Below, one piece after another: positions 14,712 to 22,210 of a stretch of 64,000 nt of DNA (position 1 is the first letter of the stretch; each line of letters starts with the position of its first letter). This DNA is from Oscillospiraceae bacterium (GTDB lineage: Bacteria; Bacillota; Clostridia; Oscillospirales; Oscillospiraceae): NCBI GenBank assembly GCA_009777235.1, contig WRMH01000010.1:1-64000 (forward strand). The letters run 5' to 3'. The position numbers were made by a program, and so were the translations under genes. The notes below the pieces were generated by a model. It was not told the origin of the DNA and made no database searches. It saw only the letters and a list, made by a program, of their open reading frames with translations.

Positions 14712-17700
14712 ATGAAAAAATATTTAGGATTGGATGTTGGCACGGAATCAATCGGCTGGGCTTTGACGGATGAAAATTACGAGCTTTTGACTCGGAAAAA
14801 GTCTCCGATGTGGGGCGTACATCTTTTTACGCCTGCCGACAACAGCGACGAAAGGCGCAAATATAGGTGTACCAGGCGGCAGGTCAGGCGGCGCAAATGG
14901 CGCATCCGAATATTGCAAGAGCTGTTCAACGAAGAGATATCAAAGGTTGACGAGGGCTTTTTTGCCCGATTGAAGCTGCAAAAGGAAGGTCTGTTCACCG
15001 AAGGGGATAAAGAGTATTTTTCCGCATACCCTACCATCCATCATTTAATTCGCCATCTTCAAACCACAAAGGAAAAACCTGACATCCGACATATCTATCT
15101 GGCGTGTAGCTATTACATGAAGCATCGCGGACATTTTTATTCCAACATAAAAGTAGATGCGAGCTTCGAGGAACTATTGAAACTGGATGACACGTTTGCT
15201 GAGTTCGCCACTTGTGCGGAAGAGAGATTGGGCATAGTTCTTCAATATGACATCGGCCTGATTGAGTATGCTCTGCAAGAAGGTACTGCGACAAAAACCA
15301 AATCTGCGTTGAGCAAGGCTCTGACGGCGACTTCCGATGATGAGGACAAGCTGAATCATGTCATCAAGCTACTCTCGAACGCCACGGTGAATGTCGGTGA
15401 TTTGTTTTCGCTGGAAGATAATGACAAGAAAATCAAGCTCAAAGATGCCGACTTTGAAACCGACACCATTCATGAGCTGAGGCTTGAGCTTGGCGATGAT
15501 TTTGAGCTATTGGAGAAAGCGAAGCAGGTCATGGACTGGGTGGTTTTGCGTTCGATTTTGAAAGATGAAAAGAGCGTAAATACCCAGAGGCTGTCTTTAT
15601 ACAATTATGTCAAATCAGACAAGGAATTGCGTGGGGCAAAGCTTGACGAGTTCATGAAAGAGCGGCACAAGGAAAACCGCGTAATTCCATATCAGTTGCA
15701 GTGGGCGGATTTTCGCAAGGTACTGGATAATATTGCCCGTTTTTATCCCGCATTAGACACGGTGAAAATAGGTGAGTTGTTCAAGCATAAGATTCCATAC
15801 TATGTCGGTCCTTTGAAAAAGGGCGGGGATTTTGCTTGGGTAGAAAAGAGAGGCGACGAAAAAATCTATCCGTGGAATTTTGACGATATTATTGACAAAG
15901 AAAAAACCCGCGAAGCCTTTATCGGCCGCATGACGGCAAAATGCACATACTTGGTAGGCGAAGATGTATTAGCAAGGGACAGCCTGCTTTATGCAAAATT
16001 CGTGATTTTGAATCAGCTTAACAATCTGCGGTTAAATGGCGAAAAATTGGATATCGGAGTGAAACAACGCTTATATCATGCCATGTACATTGACCAAAAC
16101 GGCACGGTGTCGATTGCGAAGATAGGTAAATGGTTGCGTTCGGAAAACCTAATCGAGGCAAATGCCGCTATTAGCGGGGTTGACACCATTCTACAAGGAA
16201 ACTTGAAAGCATATCACAATTTCAAGTCTTTTTTCGAGGCAAACAAACTGACCCCAAAAGAAGCAGAAGAAATAATCTATCGGCTGACGGTATTTGGCGG
16301 TGAGAAAGGTGAGCTGAAAAATTGGCTATGCTCGTCATTCGAAAAGTTAGACGACGGGGATATAAAGCGCATTCTTCGTTTTAATTACAAAGAATACGGT
16401 CGATTATCGCTAAAGCTTTTGGAAGGCGTTTGCCACGAGGATAGGAGCATCATTCAAATGATGTGGGAAACGAACAATAATTTCATGGAACTATTGTCGG
16501 ACAAATTTACTTTCACCGATAAAATCAATGAAATGAATGATGAAAAAGAAAGCCCAAACAGGGATTTGAATGAATGGCTGGACGAGCATTACATTTCCAA
16601 TCGGGTGAAACGCACGATTTTCAGGAGTCTTGACATCATCGACGAGATAATCGAGATGGAGGGCAAGCCGGATAAAGTCTTTATTGAAATGGCAAGGGGC
16701 GAGGAGGAGAAGAAGCGCACGAGGTCGCGAAAAAAGGAACTGGAGGAACTGCTGACAGGCAACAAGGAACTGTTGGAAGAGTTGAGTCAGTATGATGATG
16801 CCAGCCTGCGGCAAAAGAAATTGTTTCTTTATTTCATGCAAAAAGGCCGTTGTATGTACACAGGGGAGACGATTTCACTTTCCACACTTTTGTCCGACAA
16901 TTGGGATATCGACCATATATGGCCCAGGGCAAAGGTCAAGGATGACAGCATCCGTAATAACCTCGTGCTGGTTGACAAGACCGCCAACGGTGAAAAGGGC
17001 GACAGCTATCCACTTCCTCCCGACATACGGGACAATATGCGCGGGTTTTGGGAGGAACTGAAAGCAAAAGGCAACATTAGTGAGGAAAAATACATCCGAT
17101 TGGTGCGGGCAACTGCTTTTTCGGAAGATGAAATGGTGAATTTCATTAACCGTCAACTGGTCGAAACAAGGCAGTCCACCAAGGCTCTCGCCCAATTGCT
17201 AAAGGAAAAATACGACATTAAGCCGATTTATGTCAAGGCGGGATTAGTGACGGAGTTTAGACAGCAGTATGAGTATTTCAAATGCCGTGAAATCAATGAT
17301 TACCACCACGCCAAGGATGCTTATTTGAACATTGTTTGCGGCAACGTGCATGACTTGCTTTTCAGTAATGTGCGGGTGTTCGTGAGGAAAAGGGATAATT
17401 TTTCGGTCAAACCCGAGGTTCTTTACAGCAAGCGTGACTGGCTGAAGAATGACTGGAAAGAAAACACCCATGGCATAATCAGGCAGACGATGCAAAACAA
17501 TAAGGTGAAGTATACAGAGTTTGCGTTTGAGAATAGAGGTGGTTTGTGGGGGAAAACCCTCGGTCTTGTTCCGCGCAAAGGTGAAGTAGATGGAGCGGGA
17601 AAGCCATATGAGCTGTCCACCTGTTTCTTTGCGTTGATATCCTATCGGCTCAAGGGGCAAATGCTGACACGACTTGTCCCGATATATAATTATAAACTGG

Positions 17701-18287
17701 AGGAGTTTGACAAGGACAAGGCGAATTATTTTGAGAATGTTTATCCGCAGTTGAATGAGAAATTTGTAGGCGAGAATGTCAAGTTCATTCGCACGGTTAA
17801 ATTGAGAAGTGTCGTGACGGAAAAAGGTGTCCGTTATCGGGTAACAGGGAACACGAATATGTCGCACACATATCAGTTGGTGTTGTCGTCAGACATGGAA
17901 GAGCATTTACGCAAGCTGTTAAAAGCTGTTGAAAAAAATGATTACCGCAATATCGAGGTTGGGAAAAATCATATGCTGTTCAAGTCTTTTAAGGACAAGC
18001 TCTCGAGTTCCGTTTATTCGAAGATTAGTTCAATAGCAATGCAGATTGAATGTTTTGACGAGGACGAGTTCGTGGGCTTGGATATAGAAAAACAAACGAC
18101 ATTTTTGAAAAACGCATTAAATCTTTTCACGGCGAATAAAGTATTTGCTGATTTGACATTGATGGGTGGGGTGAAATTAGCGGGAGCCATGAGAATTCCG
18201 TCAGCGGTAGACATCGACTACATCATTGACCAATCCCCAACCGGTTTCCACGAAAGGAAATTCAAAGTGGGAGGTCAAGATTCATGA
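14712..18287 (+). CDS. cas9: Type II-A CRISPR-associated endonuclease Cas9 (1191 aa)
   Basis: RNA-guided double-strand DNA nuclease. RuvC-I is LGLDVGTESIGWAL with D8; an Arg-rich bridge helix follows (RRQVRRRKWRIRILQ, near 58-72). RuvC-II has IEMAR (E659). HNH has DIDHIWPRAKVKDDSIRNN with D734-H735, and RuvC-III has YHHAKDAYL (H865-H866, D869). All catalytic positions are intact. The length lies between compact (about 1050) and S. pyogenes-size (about 1370) II-A enzymes. The C-terminal PAM-interacting domain (about 950-1191) is not assignable by eye, so the PAM is unknown. An AGGGGGAC site precedes the ATG. The stop overlaps cas1 by 4 bp, giving a cas9-cas1-cas2-csn2 operon. Confidence 0.98.
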   Translation: MKKYLGLDVGTESIGWALTDENYELLTRKKSPMWGVHLFTPADNSDERRKYRCTRRQVRRRKWRIRILQELFNEEISKVDEGFFARLKLQKEGLFTEGDKEYFSAYPTIHHLIRHLQTTKEKPDIRHIYLACSYYMKHRGHFYSNIKVDASFEELLKLDDTFAEFATCAEERLGIVLQYDIGLIEYALQEGTATKTKSALSKALTATSDDEDKLNHVIKLLSNATVNVGDLFSLEDNDKKIKLKDADFETDTIHELRLELGDDFELLEKAKQVMDWVVLRSILKDEKSVNTQRLSLYNYVKSDKELRGAKLDEFMKERHKENRVIPYQLQWADFRKVLDNIARFYPALDTVKIGELFKHKIPYYVGPLKKGGDFAWVEKRGDEKIYPWNFDDIIDKEKTREAFIGRMTAKCTYLVGEDVLARDSLLYAKFVILNQLNNLRLNGEKLDIGVKQRLYHAMYIDQNGTVSIAKIGKWLRSENLIEANAAISGVDTILQGNLKAYHNFKSFFEANKLTPKEAEEIIYRLTVFGGEKGELKNWLCSSFEKLDDGDIKRILRFNYKEYGRLSLKLLEGVCHEDRSIIQMMWETNNNFMELLSDKFTFTDKINEMNDEKESPNRDLNEWLDEHYISNRVKRTIFRSLDIIDEIIEMEGKPDKVFIEMARGEEEKKRTRSRKKELEELLTGNKELLEELSQYDDASLRQKKLFLYFMQKGRCMYTGETISLSTLLSDNWDIDHIWPRAKVKDDSIRNNLVLVDKTANGEKGDSYPLPPDIRDNMRGFWEELKAKGNISEEKYIRLVRATAFSEDEMVNFINRQLVETRQSTKALAQLLKEKYDIKPIYVKAGLVTEFRQQYEYFKCREINDYHHAKDAYLNIVCGNVHDLLFSNVRVFVRKRDNFSVKPEVLYSKRDWLKNDWKENTHGIIRQTMQNNKVKYTEFAFENRGGLWGKTLGLVPRKGEVDGAGKPYELSTCFFALISYRLKGQMLTRLVPIYNYKLEEFDKDKANYFENVYPQLNEKFVGENVKFIRTVKLRSVVTEKGVRYRVTGNTNMSHTYQLVLSSDMEEHLRKLLKAVEKNDYRNIEVGKNHMLFKSFKDKLSSSVYSKISSIAMQIECFDEDEFVGLDIEKQTTFLKNALNLFTANKVFADLTLMGGVKLAGAMRIPSAVDIDYIIDQSPTGFHERKFKVGGQDS

Positions 18288-19150
18288 GTTGGCGGACAGT
18301 CGCCATCACAGGCAGGGCGAAGCTTGATTATCGCATGGGGTATATGCTTATCCGCAAGGATACGGAACAGAGGGTATTCCTGGATGATGTCAATGTGCTG
18401 ATTTTGGAAAGCACAGCCATATCGCTGACTACATATCTGCTTAAGGAGCTGGCAAGCAAAAAAGTCAAAACCATTTTTTGCGATGAGTTGCATAATCCCT
18501 ACGGAGAGTTGTCGCCATTTTATAATAACACTTCCTGCACAGCCAACATTGCAGAGCAGATTGCTTGGGAGAAGGTAAGAAAAGATGCGGTGTGGCGGAA
18601 CATTATCAAGGAAAAGATTAAGAATCAAGCAGAGGTCTTGCGCTCCATAGGGGAGTGTGAAAAAGCGGAAATGTTGCAAGCTTATGCGGAGGATGTCAGG
18701 GATGGCGACATATCCAACCGCGAGGGTCATGCGGCTAAGGTGTATTTTAACGCTCTTTTCGGCAACAGTTTTTCCAGAGGACAAGACAATCAGATCAATG
18801 CCGCTCTGAATTATGGCTACGCCCTGATATTGTCAGTATTCAACCGTGAAATTGTGGCGTTTGGTTATCTCACACAGCTTGGTATAAATCACCATAATAC
18901 GTACAATTATTTTAATCTAAGCTGTGACTTAATGGAACCTGTCCGCCCGTTTGTTGATTTATTGGTGAAAACTTCGGACTTCAAAGAGTTTGGCATGACG
19001 GAAAAGCATATAATGCTCGGATTGCTGTCACAGGAAGTGAATGTGAATGGTCAGAAAAATTATTTGACCAATGCAATTTCCGTTTATACGAAAAGCGTTT
19101 TGAACGCAATAAACTCTGAAGATGAAATAAAATACGTGCATTTCTTGTGA
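18284..19150 (+). CDS. cas1: CRISPR integrase Cas1 (type II)
   Basis: 288 residues, the usual size for type II. The start MSWRTVAI resembles the MGWRTVV start of II-A Cas1. The metal-binding residues of the integrase are visible: E147 in REGHAAKVYF, H203/H204 in LGINHHNTYNYF, and E218 in CDLMEPVRPFVD. With Cas2 it forms the complex that inserts new spacers at the leader end of the array; in II-A systems Cas9, tracrRNA and Csn2 also take part. ATGA overlap with cas9 indicates coupled translation. Confidence 0.97.
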   Translation: MSWRTVAITGRAKLDYRMGYMLIRKDTEQRVFLDDVNVLILESTAISLTTYLLKELASKKVKTIFCDELHNPYGELSPFYNNTSCTANIAEQIAWEKVRKDAVWRNIIKEKIKNQAEVLRSIGECEKAEMLQAYAEDVRDGDISNREGHAAKVYFNALFGNSFSRGQDNQINAALNYGYALILSVFNREIVAFGYLTQLGINHHNTYNYFNLSCDLMEPVRPFVDLLVKTSDFKEFGMTEKHIMLGLLSQEVNVNGQKNYLTNAISVYTKSVLNAINSEDEIKYVHFL

Positions 19151-19159
19151 GGAATGAAA

Positions 19160-19480
19160 GTGAGTTATCGTTTTATGCGTGTGATGGTCATGTTTGACCT
19201 GCCGACCGTGACGGCTGAAGACAAATGCAGTTACCGAATGTTTAGGAAGAAGCTTATAAAGGATGGTTTTTTGATGATGCAAGAGAGTATATACGTCAAA
19301 ATAGCCATAAACCCTGCCGCCGGTGAAGGCATCATCAACAGAGTTGAGAAATATAAGCCCAAAAAAGGCATCATTCAAGTGCTGACTGTCACAGAAAAGC
19401 AGTTTGAAAGGATGCGCTTTATAGTCGGTGAGCCAAGCGGCGATATTGTAAGCTCTGCAGAAAGGCTAATGATATTATGA
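19160..19480 (+). CDS. cas2: CRISPR-associated Cas2 (type II)
   Basis: 106 residues from a GTG at 19160, chosen because GAGG lies 7 nt before it and because the resulting MSYRFMRVMVMFDLP matches the MSYRYMR start usual for II-A Cas2; an ATG at 19154 would abut the ribosome site. The ferredoxin-like fold begins with the strand ending in the conserved Asp of MFDLP. Cas2 is the structural dimer of the Cas1-Cas2 integrase. Its stop overlaps csn2 by 4 bp. Confidence 0.95.
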   Translation: MSYRFMRVMVMFDLPTVTAEDKCSYRMFRKKLIKDGFLMMQESIYVKIAINPAAGEGIINRVEKYKPKKGIIQVLTVTEKQFERMRFIVGEPSGDIVSSAERLMIL

Positions 19481-20145
19481 GGTTGATTATTCCTGATATT
19501 GACAAATACTTTGATTTTGATAATCAAGTGGTGAATCGTTTGGTCATAGAGAGTCCGTTTTTGTGGCGCAAGGTTTTACAATCTTTCAGAAATCAGTTTG
19601 AGCGGGGGTTTGAATATGCAAGGGCTTATGACGGAACGACAGAATTGAATTTCACAGCAAATGCGGAAATCATATACTCGCCGATTGATATAAATGCAAA
19701 CCGGAGCAGGCTATTGACGAAGTTATATAAGGCTTTGACCGTTGATGGTATAAGCGGCGAGCAGTTAGAAAAAACATACTCTTTGAAACGGGATATCCGA
19801 AATTACTTTGAACAGTTTCTTTGCGATTATGATTTTGACTTAGTGTACAATGATGATTTCGATATGACAAGCCTGTTTAAAGTGATCGGGATCAGGTTTA
19901 ACGAAGCATCAAACGATGTGCTTAATAACTTACTGGAGTATATGCTTTGTGTTCAGACCTTTGACGGAGACAAAGTATTCATACTAATTGGGCTTAGTGA
20001 TTATATGAGCAGTACAGAGAAAGAGAAATTTCATGAAACTGTTTTGGCTAAAGAAGTAAAACTTTTCTTGTTGGACAGAGCCTTGTATGAAAGAAGCAGA
20101 TTAGAGAAAATAGTTGTAATAGATGATGATTTGTGCGAGATTTAG
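19477..20145 (+). CDS. csn2: Adaptation protein Csn2 (defines subtype II-A)
   Basis: 222 residues, the short Csn2 class like that of S. pyogenes (about 220). Family features are the N-terminal MRLIIPDIDKYFDFD, the middle YSLKRDIRNYFEQFL helix region and the ending KVFILIGLSDYMSSTE ... VVIDDDLCEI. Csn2 forms a ring-shaped tetramer that slides on DNA ends during spacer acquisition. Its presence makes the locus II-A. The leader begins directly after the stop. Confidence 0.92.
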   Translation: MRLIIPDIDKYFDFDNQVVNRLVIESPFLWRKVLQSFRNQFERGFEYARAYDGTTELNFTANAEIIYSPIDINANRSRLLTKLYKALTVDGISGEQLEKTYSLKRDIRNYFEQFLCDYDFDLVYNDDFDMTSLFKVIGIRFNEASNDVLNNLLEYMLCVQTFDGDKVFILIGLSDYMSSTEKEKFHETVLAKEVKLFLLDRALYERSRLEKIVVIDDDLCEI

Positions 20146-20275
20146 CTGGAAATAGCGGCACAACTGTAGTATAATATGAGTGAAGGAGGAAATACATATG
20201 AGCTATTTTCAATTTGCAGATCTTATCAATCTGCCCTCAATGTTCACAGTGATTTTGGGTATTTGTGAATTTGAG
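20146..20275 (+). promoter_or_regulatory. CRISPR leader with ATTTGAG anchoring sequence
   Basis: 130 bp between the csn2 stop and the first repeat. The leader ends in ATTTGAG (20269-20275) directly against repeat 1, identical to the leader-anchoring sequence that guides Cas1-Cas2 integration in streptococcal II-A arrays (established knowledge). It also holds the array promoter and a small open frame. New spacers are expected at the repeat-1 side. Confidence 0.88.
20147..20175 (+). promoter_or_regulatory. Pre-crRNA promoter in the leader
   Basis: TGGAAA (20147-20152) and a perfect TATAAT (20170-20175) are 17 bp apart. Transcription would start near 20182, about 94 nt before the first repeat. 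Confidence 0.65.
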
Positions 20276-20281
20276 GTTTGA
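20198..20281 (+). CDS. Possible 27-residue leader ORF
   Basis: An ATG at 20198 follows AAGGAGG (20183-20189) by 8 nt, as good a ribosome site as any in the window. The frame (MSYFQFADLINLPSMF..., ending ...CEFEV) runs through the ATTTGAG element and stops at TGA inside repeat 1. No family is recognised. It may be a real leader peptide, a relic of a gene interrupted by the array, or chance. Because its last codons are fixed by the leader and repeat DNA, selection on the peptide end is not implied. Confidence 0.3.
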   Translation: MSYFQFADLINLPSMFTVILGICEFEV

Positions 20282-21037
20282 GAGTAGTGTAGTTCCAAAG
20301 GGGTATCAAACTATGTGTTGGACGATGAAAAACAATGCTCCGTTTGAGAGTAGTGTAGTTCCAAAGGGGTATCAAACTATCAAAACCATAATGCCTGTGT
20401 GTCATCAGTTTGAGAGTAGTGTAGTTCCAAAGGGGTATCAAACAAACAACAACGCCTATAGGAAATATAATAAGTTTGAGAGTAGTGTAGTTCCAAAGGG
20501 GTATCAAACTGTGCGGTAATCGTCGCGTTCAACATCGTTGTTTGAGAGTAGTGTAGTTCCAAAGGGGTATCAAACAACGACGCGACCGATACCGATATGG
20601 AGGGTGTTTGAGAGTAGTGTAGTTCCAAAGGGGTATCAAACTCTCCCTGTACTTCTTATTCGACACTCATGTTTGAGAGTAGTGTAGTTCCAAAGGGGTA
20701 TCAAACAGGCACGGTGACACTAAAAGTGATGTGGGGTGTTTGAGAGTAGTGTAGTTCCAAAGGGGTATCAAACCTTGCGTTTAGCTTTGCCCTACCAACT
20801 TTTGTTTGAGAGTAGTGTAGTTCCAAAGGGGTATCAAACCACCGCCGCCTATACGGACAGTAATTGTAGTTTGAGAGTAGTGTAGTTCCAAAGGGGTATC
20901 AAACCTATGTAACAGTTGCAGCATATTACCAATCGTTTGAGAGTAGTGTAGTTCCAAAGGGGTATCAAACCTGAAACAACGCTAACCAAATACAGGACCA
21001 AGTTTGAGAGTAGTGTAGTTCCAAAGGGGTATCAAAC
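20276..21037 (+). CRISPR. Type II-A CRISPR array, 12 repeats and 11 spacers
   Basis: Twelve identical 36-bp repeats (GTTTGAGAGTAG ... GGGGTATCAAAC) start at 20276, 20342, 20408, 20474, 20540, 20606, 20671, 20738, 20804, 20869, 20935 and 21002. Spacers are 29-31 bp (30,30,30,30,30,29,31,30,29,30,31) and all differ. Even the last, leader-distal repeat shows no decay. Orientation follows from the leader position, the downstream place in the cas operon and complementarity to the tracrRNA. The repeat and anti-repeat share 26 contiguous positions. Confidence 0.99.
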
Positions 21038-21242
21038 TGTAATTATAAAGAAAACAATCTTGTTTGCGCCGCGGCGAAAAACAATCTTAAGTGGTTCCTC
21101 AAAAGCACTTGAAAAATTATTCAAATATTGTAAAATATACATAAGAAGATTAAAAGATGAAGATTTTGTGGATTTACAATTTCAATTATCGGTGAATGTT
21201 TTGAGGATGAATTTAAATAAATCACATATGTTCCAGCATAAA

Positions 21243-21263
21243 TTGCGCAAAATATGATATAAT
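21243..21263 (+). repeat. Right copy of 21-bp direct repeat, with cdaA extended -10
   Basis: Identical over 21 bp to 13841-13861. It ends in TGA-TATAAT (21255-21263), an extended -10 box well placed to transcribe cdaA. If the island arose by insertion, this copy would be the original cdaA promoter or the duplicated ispF end. Confidence 0.8.
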
Positions 21264-21285
21264 AACCTCCAGCGGTTATTATATC
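21256..21285. repeat. 12-bp palindrome over the cdaA promoter
   Basis: GATATAATAACC (21256-21267) and GGTTATTATATC (21274-21285) are perfectly complementary around TCCAGC. The left arm contains the TATAAT box and the expected start point lies in the loop, so this could be an operator for the cdaA operon or a 5' hairpin. Confidence 0.6.
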
Positions 21286-21334
21286 GGTGATTTTGACCGC
21301 TACGCTTATCACATTATTTTCAACGGGAGCAATT

Positions 21335-22210
21335 ATGGCAATAGACCTTAGAGAAATTTATGAACAAGTAATTGGCGTGCTCACATCTCTTAGATACTCC
21401 CTTCGTATCTGGGATATTATTGACATACTGATTATCGCGTTTCTCATATATAGAGTCCTCAGCATTATGCAAAAGACAAGCGCCAGCAGCGTCATTAAAG
21501 GGCTGCTCATTCTCCTTGCGGCAGCGTGGATCGCAAATTTCTTCAACATGAACATATTGACCTATCTGCTCAGACAGGTTATGCAGCTTGGAATACTTGT
21601 CATAGTAGTTTTGTTTCAACCTGAAATACGCAAACTGTTTGAAAAAATGGGTACGGCAAATTTTGGTGGAATATTTAGAAAACGCAGGAGATACGATAAT
21701 ATTGAGGCAGTTATACAAAATGTCGCCGAATCATGCGTAGCAATGGCGGAAAATAAAACAGGCGCGCTCATTGTTTTTGAGCGGAAAGTGGGCTTAAACG
21801 ATTACGCTGTCACGGGGGTCGGCATAGACGCAAAAGCATCTTCCGATCTTATACAAAGCGTATTTATCGAAAACGCCCCCATGCACGATGGAGCGCTCAT
21901 TATTCGTGAGGACCGTATTCTTGCCGCCGCCTGTATGTTGCCGTTATCAACAAATTATAACTTGAGCAAGGAACTCGGCATGAGACATAGAGCCGGGGTC
22001 GGTCTTAGCGAACGCTCGGATGCGGTGGTTGTTTTGGTCTCGGAACAGACGGGTACTATATCTGTCGCAATTGACGGGATGCTGAAACGTAATTTAGACA
22101 ATGATACGCTCGCTCGGCTTCTTATAAGCGAAGTGCTGCTTTTTAACGACAGCCGTGAGATGAAAAGGCGAGCCAAGTACGCAAGGCAAAAGGTGACAAG
22201 CGATGATTAA
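21335..22210 (+). CDS. cdaA: Diadenylate cyclase CdaA
   Basis: 291 residues from the ATG at 21335 with GGGAG 5 nt upstream; a TTG farther upstream (21287) is less likely. Three N-terminal membrane helices (about 20-90) precede a cytoplasmic DAC domain with both catalytic motifs, DGA in MHDGALII and RHR in MRHRAGVGL. It condenses two ATP into cyclic di-AMP, which controls potassium and cell-wall homeostasis. The gene overlaps cdaR by 8 bp, its usual regulator partner; the often-linked glmM is not next in line here. Confidence 0.96.
   Translation: MAIDLREIYEQVIGVLTSLRYSLRIWDIIDILIIAFLIYRVLSIMQKTSASSVIKGLLILLAAAWIANFFNMNILTYLLRQVMQLGILVIVVLFQPEIRKLFEKMGTANFGGIFRKRRRYDNIEAVIQNVAESCVAMAENKTGALIVFERKVGLNDYAVTGVGIDAKASSDLIQSVFIENAPMHDGALIIREDRILAAACMLPLSTNYNLSKELGMRHRAGVGLSERSDAVVVLVSEQTGTISVAIDGMLKRNLDNDTLARLLISEVLLFNDSREMKRRAKYARQKVTSDD

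Larger units (their letters stand above)
21038..21334. other. Region between array and cdaA
   Basis: 297 bp. The first 200 bp are AT-rich, with a short direct repeat of AAAACAATCTT (21051-21061 and 21077-21087) and no gene I trust; a TTG-initiated frame at 21060-21257 has no ribosome site or recognised family. The right-hand 21-bp repeat and the cdaA promoter palindrome follow. Confidence 0.6.

Noticed and set aside
20244-20628. Open frames on both strands through the CRISPR array encoding repeated peptides
   Set aside because: They arise only because the 36-bp repeat is a multiple of three and most repeat-spacer units are 66 bp; the peptides are translations of the repeat, not genes.
21060-21257. 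65-residue ORF after the array
   Set aside because: TTG start, no ribosome site, no recognisable family, and it ends inside the 21-bp direct repeat.
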